In this document: positions 36,507-45,121 of the stretch, piece after piece
How positions within the stretch are numbered: the stretch's first letter is position 1
Layout of the letters: the number at the start of each line of letters is the position of its first letter
Assembly: GCA_000328365.1 (NCBI GenBank)
Contig: KB312450.1
Location: 230,897 to 294,896 of the forward strand
From: Capitella teleta
Lineage: Eukaryota; Annelida; Polychaeta; Capitellidae
Length of the DNA: 64,000 nucleotides
Reading direction: 5' to 3'
Made by a program: the position numbers and the translations under genes
Notes under the pieces: generated by a model
Seen by the model: only the letters and a program-made list of their open reading frames with translations
Databases searched by the model: none
Told to the model about the DNA's origin: nothing

Positions 36507-36611
36507 TTCGTGACTTTTAACCTTTTGATCAATACCAAAAAGTGGAAATTAAGGATATTTTCGTTAAACTAATTGCAAACAAATTCAATTTCTTCGATTT
36601 GTTGGTACAAA

Positions 36612-36954
36612 ATGGTTCGCACGAAGGCAGATGGCGGATCTCGTAAAGGTTCGTTCACGTTTAACGATCATGAGCATCATTCCGATTCATTCATGATTCA
36701 ACTGTTACTGTCAGATGTTCGAGATGTCAGATCATAGATGATCATCTATGATCTGACATCTCGAATTATTAGATGTCAGATGAACAGCTTACACTAAGGC
36801 TACAGGATCTAGTGATGATCAGATTATAAATTTAACAGATTATCATATAATTCTATTCAGTTGTCTTTAGCCTATTCCGTATTCGGTATTCCACTTTTTG
36901 AGTTATTCAGTTACTCAAGTTACTGAGTTAGTAAATTAATTAATTATACAATTC

Positions 36955-36990
<36 letters not shown>

Positions 36991-37620
36991 TCAAAGTCTG
37001 TTGTAAAGTTAGAATGCAAATTTTCCATAGCTTCAAATTCCCTTTTTTTTCCCCAGCTGTTGCCGCACGAGCGCCAAGGAAAGTTCTCGGTGGAGGAGGA
37101 GGAGGAGGCGGGGGTGGAGGCGCTTGCAATTTCTCATCACCTAAAGCTGGTATGTGATCTATCGGATTCACTACGATTAATTATTCACTTTTTATTGACA
37201 TTTATTTGCAGGCAAAGTTGACAAGTATGCCGGAGGAAACGTAGTATGTCCCCGTCCGACCCCTGATTGGCAGAAGAACATCACAGGTTTCATCAAGGTT
37301 CAAAGGAAGGAAAACACTGAGCCTAAAGAGAAACAAGACTCAAGGTTCATTTTTAATCCTGAAAAGGGAATTTTTAACTTTTTCCTTTATCAATTTCCAG
37401 ATCAACCAAAGAAAATAAACCTCAAAATGAAGAAGTAGAACAAATGGACGATATTGAAGATGTGGAAGAAATTGCTAAAAGCAAAGATAAAGAAGATGAG
37501 ACAGATAAAGTTGGAAATGATTTAGCGAAGGAGGTTGCAGAGGAGGAACCCTCGGGCTCAACATCCACGGAAAAACCGTTGAGGAACGGACTCATTTCGG
37601 ATGACTCTGATGATGAATAA
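36612..37620 (+). CDS. PCLAF: PCNA clamp-associated factor (PCLAF/PAF15)
   Basis: Four exons, 36612-36648, 37057-37149, 37212-37344 and 37401-37620, all in phase, giving 160 residues (human 111). It starts MVRTKAD and has the AARAPRKVLG motif at 15-24, which in human PCLAF holds ubiquitylated Lys15 and Lys24; here the matching lysines are 12 and 21. An 11-Gly run follows (24-34), then KYAGGN (48-53) and the PCNA-interacting PIP box Q64-x-x-I67-x-x-F70-I71. Two KEN degrons lie at 76-78 and 91-93, then an acidic tail ending SDDSDDE. The protein threads through the PCNA ring and tunes replication and translesion synthesis; KEN boxes mark it for APC/C destruction. The PIP box has Ile where human has a second Phe. 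The Asp/Glu tail is longer than in vertebrates. Confidence 0.95.
36718..36765. repeat. 48-bp perfect palindrome in PCLAF intron 1
   Basis: 24-bp arms beginning TTCGAGATGTCAGATC with no spacer, perfectly complementary. Partial extra copies of the arm (GTCAGATG, AGATGTCAGATG) lie on either side. It falls 70 bp after the exon 1 donor. Confidence 0.95.
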
Positions 37621-37681
37621 TAATTCTATAATTATTTTTGTTATTTTTATACATCATGCATTATTGCTCATTTTTTCTGTG

Positions 37682-37687
37682 AATAAA
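37682..37687 (+). terminator. Polyadenylation signal of PCLAF
   Basis: AATAAA 61 bp past the PCLAF stop codon, followed by a T-rich stretch at 37699-37707. It is the first hexamer after the stop and gives a short 3' UTR. Confidence 0.75.
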
Positions 37688-37689
37688 CC

Positions 37690-38744
37690 TCTGTAGTCAT
37701 TTTTTATAAACCGTCCCCACCCAAATTTGTTTTTATCGTTCTGTTTGAGCCTGGGATCAGAATCCTTACGATTCCAAGAATTTATTCATGCTAAAAACTA
37801 TAAATGTGAATCTGCTAATCTGTACAATCTAGGACAGCCTTATGTAAAGTCAGCCAGTTGCAGGCCTATTATTTTTTGCCTTGGGTGGATACGGCGTATT
37901 ACCTACAATACACGAATGATCAATATTATTGGTCAACATTTCACTGAGAGATCAATAATATATTTGGTCTTTGTAAATGGACATTGATTCACTGCGCTTT
38001 ACACCAGAGAGCCCACTAATAACCATGATGCAATTAGGCAAGGTAGCAAGAGATGAGATCTTAATGACAGAATTTCAATCAAGTTCATCTTGAAATCACA
38101 AATTTGTGTGGGAATAAGGATGGATCACGTTGTATAATGTAACAAAACTCTTTGTGGAGGGCTGAAAATTGGAGAAACTTATGTGCCAGGAAAATCGAGA
38201 GCCTAAAATCAGCAATGAAATGTCAATGTGATTACCAAACAGACGCCCTCTGTTGCCTAATACAGTCATTTTTACATAATATATAAAGAACGTATAGAAC
38301 CTAATAGAACGATGAGGGTAACCATGGTGAGGGTAACCATAGTGATTATCGGGTGTTAATGCGGTCAACTCTGATGTGTGGAATTTTAATATATGTAACC
38401 CTGTAAATTTTCAGCTGTCTGTATACCACAGGTTGTACTGTTGTTCCAAAATAAGGTAGATAAATTGGAGGATCATAACATACCCGGTGTAAGTTGATTG
38501 CAGAACCAATTCATTGCATTATAATTATTTTCAATTGTATCATCAGATATGAAGGAATCGTGTTTCCGATGCAGTTGAGATTGTGAAGACAAGAAGATAC
38601 GAGTCTTTTTGTAATTTTATTTTGTAATAACCTGGAGATCAAGATAATAAATCATTGTCAATACGTCAATGTCATGCAATATATTTATACAGGTTACCAA
38701 ACCAACATATACAAAGCCATTGAATCAAGGGCAGGAATAAAAAA
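37690..38744. other. Intergenic DNA between PCLAF and MTHFS
   Basis: Frames of 86-90 codons occur but carry no recognisable domain, and no exon with good splice sites was found. A short near-tandem GATGAGGGTAACCATG repeat lies near 38311-38341. Otherwise I see nothing. Confidence 0.5.
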
Positions 38745-39118
38745 CTCATTCATAACAATATTTTATTCATATTTATAAAACGCTCCTTACAAGATAAAAC
38801 TTTTCAAAGTAAAAACAAATTCGACAAATAAATAAAAACATTTCAGGAAGTAAAAGCACGATTAAAATAGAAGGTTTTCATTTTCGTTAAAAAAAAACAA
38901 TGCTGTCTCAGCTCGGAATGTCTTTGTAATTCATTCCAGAGTAGAGGCGCCACAACCAAAATTGCACGGCCACCATAACTGTTGAGTCGGTAATTCTGCC
39001 GGGTGAGATAGTTATCGTCCCGCGATCGTAGCAGAAAAGTGGGCACGTAGGAAGCTATCATCACATTCAATAAGAAATACTGAATAAATTTCCCTGGTGG
39101 GGAGAATACAAATTAAAA
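38745..39118 (-). mobile_element. LINE 3' end next to MTHFS
   Basis: The minus-strand frame carries YRLNSYGGRAILVVAPLLWNEL and then FFLTKMKTFYF, the typical C-terminal block of a CR1/L2-like reverse-transcriptase ORF. An AT-rich tail with an ACGC-TTTATAAATATGAATAAA-like end lies near 38755-38785. It lies 30 bp beyond the MTHFS stop codon, so it probably forms most of the MTHFS 3' UTR or supplies its polyadenylation signal. Confidence 0.65.
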
Positions 39119-39148
39119 GCAGAGCATTTTGATTACATCGTAGGAGTA

Positions 39149-40652
39149 TCAACAGCCCTCAAAGAGAACCAGATCAACCGGAACATCGTGATCATCAACG
39201 GGAACTGAGTGGTAAATCTGCTCCTTGTAAACGGCAGCCACAGTACGAGGCTTCCTGCCACCCTGGGAGTGAGCCACACGCTGCAGATATTTATCATAAT
39301 AGCCCCTTCCACGCCCCATGCGATCCCCTTGGCGGGAAAACGCAAGACCTGGCATCAGAATGAAATCCAAACCTCCTGCAAAGTAAAAATTATTAAAAAT
39401 CATCAGTTTAGGTATCAGAAAAATTAATTTTAAATCATAATTACCCCTGGAAACCGGGTGTGATTTTATACCTGTTGTAAGAGCGTCTTCCCTTTCATCG
39501 TCATCTGCCGGTTGTTTAATGTTCCAGGAAGTTGTGGGGAGACTTTCGTAATCCTGCCAGGATTTCAATCGCACCATTTCCATCGAGTCTCCGATGTATC
39601 GTGGAATGAAGATGTCTTTCTTTGTGAGAAATCCTTCCTTCAAAAGGTTCTCCGTTTGGATTTCATCTGACATGCTGAGGAAGATTGACACCCGTGAACT
39701 CTCTTGCCAATGGTCCGTCGCGATAACCTTTGGAAAAGAAAGAAATAACATGATTAAGAAATTGGCAAAAGTTTGATATGTAGCGTGCAATCATGCACCC
39801 AAATGGTGAACACAAAAGCAGCACTGAAGTTAATTGAGATGATATCACATAATAATAATTAAATAAATAAATGAGTCCTGTCATTGTCTTTTTAAGTGTG
39901 CAGCTGATTGATAATTGACATGATTCGCCATAAGGTTTGACCCCGAAGCTGTCAAGCTGTGAAAATATGGCGGTGCATGTGCGTAGCGGCTAGCCGTTTA
40001 GCCACGACTGGCTGACGGCTCAGACCTTCATGGCGGCGGCTGGCGGCTCACAGCGGCAGCTTTGGGGTCTACCTCACAGTTGGACGACCGTCACCATGGG
40101 ATGCCATTCACTAGGTCATCATTCCTCGCATTAAGATCTGAGACCTAGCTTTTCCCTTTTGGCCATAACCACCCTTCTTTTAACTGGGAAATCTCGATCT
40201 GGCCATTTCCCCCCAGCTTCAGCTTCAGCTTGTTCTGTCCAACTCCAAGGGAGTAATTCACTCTCTAATTTGGTAGGGAGAATTCCCAAAGGATTCACAG
40301 GGACTCGAGGGAGAGGGTGGTCTCAATTGGTCTGATATGAGCATCCCCTTGCATATTCCAGGAGGAGCCACGAATCCGTCCTAGTAATCATATTTCAGTA
40401 TTCTAATCTGGGAGGGTCATATATAATGGTATACGGGTTATCACTGGTTATCGTTAAAATGTGGAGGTATTATCGCCCAGAAAGCGTTAATATTTACGTA
40501 TTATGTTTTTCAGCGCGTCGTCAGGATAAACCAAATGAACAAACCTTTTTTATGACAATATCTGATTGGCGCTTCTTCTCGACATCACTCAAAGCCTTTA
40601 TTTTTTGTTTAATTTCGTTGCGTAAAAGCTGCTTTGCTGAACGGAGAGCCAT
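39149..40652 (-). CDS. MTHFS: 5-formyltetrahydrofolate cyclo-ligase
   Basis: Three exons on the minus strand, 40652-40545, 39727-39472 and 39375-39149, in phase, 196 residues (human 203). It converts 5-formyl-THF to 5,10-methenyl-THF with ATP in the cytosol. Family blocks seen are LRNEIKQKIKAL (N-terminus), RVSIFLSMSDEIQTENLL, FIPRYIGDSMEMVRL (substrate/ATP side), LPTTSWNIKQP, and the signature MPGLAFSRQGDRMGRGRGYYDKYL region at 129-152, whose Gly/Arg-rich loop binds ATP phosphates. Near the end are KEQIYHSVPVDDHDVPVD and LVLFEGC. Length and blocks look complete. Intron 1 (817 bp) holds a 108-bp dispersed repeat. No AATAAA was found between the stop and the LINE tail. Confidence 0.95.
39963..40070. 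repeat. Dispersed repeat, uninterrupted copy
   Basis: Reverse-strand match to the two halves at 26847-26919 and 28172-28235. It shows the pre-insertion arrangement around the TGGCTA target. It lies in MTHFS intron 1. Confidence 0.65.
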
Positions 40653-40661
40653 CTCTGAAAT

Positions 40662-40701
40662 ATCATAACGCACTTAAGGGTTCATAAAAGTTCGTTATGA
40701 T
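40662..40701 (-). promoter_or_regulatory. Inverted repeat just upstream of the MTHFS start
   Basis: ATCATAACGCACTT (40662-40675) and AAGTTCGTTATGAT (40688-40701) are inverted copies with one mismatch and a 12-bp spacer, starting 10 bp before the MTHFS ATG. It could be a hairpin in the 5' UTR or a paired protein site. A related AGTGCGTTATGAT occurs near 26171. Confidence 0.4.
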
Positions 40702-40821
40702 GAGCTTCCCTCCTTGCCGCCAACACGCCAAAACTGAATAAAAATACTTCTTAGGCCTACTTGCGCACACATTCATGACATTTCAAAGAAAATTATTTGA
40801 ATTAACCTGGCTTAATTGCAG

Positions 40822-41059
40822 GAACAATCGGCATGGGGTCAAAATCGAAAGTTCATGGTCAGATATTCCCACCCCTCTAACTAACGCACCAGAAACGTCA
40901 TGTCAGGATTTTGGGGCCAAATTTCTCGATGAGACTTTCAACTCTGCCACGTGGAATGTTGCTGCAGTCCCGGGAATCGGCGAGGAATTAATGCGTGTAG
41001 CTTATCCCGTAAATATTTATCTGGCGACAAATTGGGGAAAGTGCCACGATGATAATGCC
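40822..41059 (+). CDS. Exon-like open segment divergent from MTHFS, unrecognised
   Basis: Acceptor TTAATTGCAG ends at 40821 and a strong donor, GCC|GTGAGT, is at 41059/41060. Between them one frame is open for 79 codons after a single leading base (phase consistent). The peptide includes FLDETFNSATWNVAAVPG and then IGEELMRVAYP. The PGIGEEL piece resembles a helix-hairpin-helix turn as in BAF-like proteins, but I do not recognise the family. No matching upstream or downstream exon was found, so this is a candidate only. Confidence 0.3.
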
Positions 41060-41695
41060 GTGAGTTGATTTTTCTTCAAGAAACCTGCGATAAAAAAAAA
41101 AAAAAAAAAAATGATGGTCGGTTACATCTTCAGAAAGTAGGTATGGGTTAGCCAACGCCATGTCGCATGTTGATCGTGAATTGCCTACTCACATTCATGG
41201 GGCATACACATGCATGATAGGTATGAGAGAGCATTATGGTTAATGCCAAAATAGTCTGATCTGGACATTCTTAACACGGGATTGAGGTATTGTTAGGGGA
41301 TCGGAGCAGCTATTTTCCCTTCCTGAGCCGATATCAAAATTTCCCTAAAGCGCATTTCGCATTAATGGGTGCGTGCGTGCGTTTTCAACACACACGGACA
41401 GCACGCACATAATATCATGTGAACAGTGTGTTTGATTCTCGGCTGAATGGGTGAAATTGACACAATCGCCACATGTAACGAATTGAGTTCTAAAAATAGC
41501 CACGCAGATGTTCCAGGACAGAATATAATGAAACTGACAAACTGAAATTTTTTTTTTTATTGTGTTTTCATAAAGAAAATTTGAAATAAATGTATGTACT
41601 TTACTTAATAGAATCAGGTATTGGGGGTCTGATAATTATACTTAAATATAGAACCATAATAATCATGTATGGTATACTTTCATACTTAAAGGGAG
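41060..41695. other. Gene-free DNA
   Basis: Contains an A run near 41093-41110 and a T run near 41549-41558. Nothing else was recognised. Confidence 0.5.
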
Positions 41696-41699
41696 GGAG

Positions 41700-42385
41700 A
41701 ACTGGTTAAAAATGGACTTTGAGTCGTCATTTGATACACCAAAAATTATTCCTATGCCTGGCCCACACAAGGAATATCATCCCTAACGATTTCGCGGGAG
41801 ATATATTGCTAATTAGGCGTGACGGCAGGAGCTGTGATGAAAAATCGAGTTCCCCATCTTTTACAATGGGCCTCGTCATATCAGCGTGTCCTGCGACTAA
41901 ACCCCTGGATATATTTTTATTTTCTTTTCGGAAATAGATAGAATAATCATTTTGCCACCAGTCAGGCCCGAAAAAAAAAGAGTAGTTTTTGCTATTTTTC
42001 TTATTTTAACAAGCGATTTTCTAGGACACCTACCATGTTTCTCATCCTGAAACAGTAAAAAGGTTAGCCAGAGTGCACCACGCATGCGCTTTCGTTTCGT
42101 AAACAACAAAGATGTCCTTTTATGGCGAAGATGCTCTGCTCTGATTGGCTGAAATCGATAGCTTCACGAGGGGAACGGGACCAATCACGGCAAGCCATCA
42201 GCTGACGTTTGCCTCCTATACTTCGTAATGGAAGCCATTCTCCCATAGGCCCAATGCTAACCCCGATATTCGAAATGCATTATTTCCTTACGCTTGCATC
42301 CAGGCATGGTGTTTTTGGTACGGAATGCTATCAATTGGTGCTATGAGTCAATAGAACATCACTTAAAATTCAGTTCCCCATCCCT
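41700..42385 (-). mobile_element. TTAA-flanked MITE, copy B (piggyBac-like)
   Basis: 686 bp with TTAA at 41696-41699 and 42386-42389. Its ends, AGGGAGGGAGAACTGG and CAGTTCCCCATCCCT, are those of copy A in reverse orientation. Both copies are full length and very similar by eye, so the family has moved fairly recently. It carries the CCAAT and GCATGCGC motifs also seen in copy A. Confidence 0.88.
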
Positions 42386-42389
42386 TTAA

Positions 42390-43004
42390 AAAATTTGGTC
42401 GAGTGGTTCAAAAGTTACGAACAAATATACTCAAATTCAACGGTTTCCCCAATTTGAAGCAACCCGCAAAATCACTTGATGCATTCATTAGATTTTCGTT
42501 AACTCTTTTTTTTTTTTTTTTCGCTCATAATATTATTCTTGTGATTAGGCTAAACATGTGTATCTATAATTAATACTGTACACATACTTATTTTGGTGAG
42601 TATAATATTTGGCATTTACTATTGGCGGTATTAATTTGGGCAAATCTAAAATTAATGCTGCTGCTCAAGAAATCTATTTCTATGACTTCCGCCATTCTTA
42701 CATATGCAATATTGAATTTCTTTTAATTCACCAAAATTAATTAAATCCCTCGCCAATATTAGTATCCCTACAGTATATAATTACTTGAATTTTTAAATTT
42801 CATCAATTGTTTGTATTTTTATATTATTTTTGTTTCACTATCACTATATGCATTATTCAGAGAGGCCAGAACTCTCACGACATATATTGGATAAATATCG
42901 GTTAAAATCCTCGATTTACCTTAATTCAGATTTTGCTGTTGTTGAGAATTTTCACACACCCCGCTGTTTCCTTGGCAACAGTGCTCGGCACTTTTGCATG
43001 ACAT
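42390..43004. other. Gene-free AT-rich DNA
   Basis: Nothing recognised apart from a T run near 42507-42521 and AT-rich sequence. Confidence 0.5.
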
Positions 43005-43320
43005 GAGGCATGATGGGGTTTTACGGCTCCACCCAACCCATTCGGGTGACACGGGCGCCAGAACAGAAGGCCCGGGACCGGGGTTTCCCCCAACTCTTAT
43101 CGATGAATCCCAAGGGTTCTTTATCCTACATACCACCATAGACAGTAGTGCAGTTGGGCAGCACTACAGAGTCACCGAAGAAATAAAAATTACATGTATA
43201 ACGAATCACAATCATAATTCACAATCATAACGTCCACGGCCCGAACCCGGAACCTCGACCTCCACGACAACATAGAAGTGGAGTCAGCCGGTCACACTGA
43301 CTGAGCTATTCGGATATCAG
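43005..43320 (-). mobile_element. tRNA-derived SINE, copy 4
   Basis: A reverse-strand copy of the same SINE family, read in + coordinates from GGGGTTTTACGGCTCC (3' part) to CCGAACCCGGAACC (degraded B box) and GAGCTATTCGGATA (A box end). The (CTCA)n tail is reduced. It is nearly full length. Confidence 0.8.
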
Positions 43321-44689
43321 AACTATACACTGGAATCCATGGAGATCACACACATTGCTGATAGTCTCTGGGTCGGCTAGGATCAATCCCAGATATAATA
43401 TTATATCAAATCCACACAGAGGCGCAATTTTCATGCATATTTTATTCTATATACATTACATGTACAGTAGTATGATGTACTCCAATTACAATAAAACCTA
43501 GTGCTGCTAGAATTTCATTTATTTTTAAACGCAAAAGAAAAAAAATGATCGAAAACACAAAATGTACACATGATATAAAGGAAATTATATATTTTTAGAT
43601 TAAACAAAGTATGTTTGGTGTTAGATGTCACACTCTGCCAGGGATACATTTCAAACATCGAATCAATGGTTTACTTTAAAAACGAATTCTAGGTCAAACA
43701 TTGGCATTAGTGGATTTGTCTCAGTTCAAAACCAAACTGAAGTCCACTTAACATCGAAACATCCAACTTCATAGCCGTAATGAAAGCGGACAATTTTCCA
43801 AACGGCGCTACTCGACGCAATTAAGACCATATCAGACCATGATTAAAGTAATTATGGATATCTCAATAGACGATGAGCACACATCAAAGCGAAATGCTAA
43901 AGGAATGAATGATGCTCCAATGAGATCATTTCTTCTAAGAGAAGCTTCTGACGTCATTAACCGACGCCTTTACGCAACATAATTAGTATATTGTGCGCTA
44001 ATTAATTTATTATATCAAAGCAACTGCAACCTTGCAATATGAGCGTATGCTTCTAGGCTGTTATTACTCGATTAACCGGCGGCAAACGTCGAGCAAGATA
44101 CCCGCATGGACACAACGCACAACCATGGGCGCCATGACCTTGACCTTAACCTGATCGGATGTTCATTTCTGCGCACTACAGCCGCTTCCAATATGCACGT
44201 GGGAGGCTCTTTATTCTCTGCAATCATTGTAGAAATAAAAACACACTTACTTGCTTCCAATTCTGCATCGGTTATACTAAATTTAAATTCTGTTGCAATT
44301 TTGTCCGGGCCAAACCCTTTATTGACTTAGAATATAATAAATAGTCTAAAATCGATTCTGAATTAGCGCGTAAGTCAGGAGTCTACCGCATTTTGACGAA
44401 ATGCCGATCCCTACCTCACTCAAAATGGCACCAGAAGTGATCACGTGACTTTCTTTGAAATTCAATGCTTGCAATTTTTATCTGAAAAGCTAACCCATAT
44501 TCAAAACCAAATTTCAAATTTCCCTGATAGCACGTTCTACGTTAGGCCGAGAAATTTTTGAATAAGCCTCGTAGTTATAATAACAACCCCAACAACACAT
44601 GTTGAGATTTTTATGGGGGATTCGGATTTTTTCCTCACGATTTTTGTTTTTGTTTTGAAGTCTTCGAGGAAAAATAATAATATATAATA
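43321..44689. other. Gene-free DNA
   Basis: Frames of 60-75 codons near 44072-44344 overlap on both strands without recognisable domains. No exon was supported. Confidence 0.5.
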
Positions 44690-44693
44690 TTAA

Positions 44694-45117
44694 AGAGGAC
44701 CTCTGATTGTTTTGAACTAGGAGTGGATGGTAGAGGATGCATCCCAAAAGACAAATACGCCTGATTGACGGCACGCTTGCTGTGGGCTAATTCCTAGATA
44801 CATCGATTTTGAGAAGTTTTAAATCTCACTTTATTCTCGCGTTCGATTTCATACTGTCGTGATGTCATAAAAGTAACTCTCTTATTGTTAACAATGGGAG
44901 CCGTCGAGTGAGCAGATCTTTCAGCAGTTCTCACAAAAGAAATCTCGCATTCATCTCGTTTCGAACTACATGTATTATGGTTGAGTAAGAAATTCGTATT
45001 TTGATTTGTCTGAAATATTATTCATACATGATCGAATTGTTCAAAATTGGTCTCTTGTCACTCACAAAAGCCCATAGAATTATTTTCAAAAGGTACCAAA
45101 ATAAACTGAGGTCCTCT
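44694..45117. mobile_element. Second TTAA-flanked MITE family
   Basis: 424 bp with inverted ends: AGAGGACCTC at the left, and the reverse strand of the right end also reads AGAGGACCTC, with similarity continuing ~10 bp inward. TTAA flanks it on both sides (44690-44693, 45118-45121). It shares the target site of the larger TTAA family but not its sequence. No coding capacity is visible. Confidence 0.75.
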
Positions 45118-45121
45118 TTAA

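Noticed and set aside
40822-41059. Calling the exon-like segment a BAF (BANF1) homologue
   Set aside because: Only the short PGIGEEL-like piece agrees; the following residues do not align with BAF.
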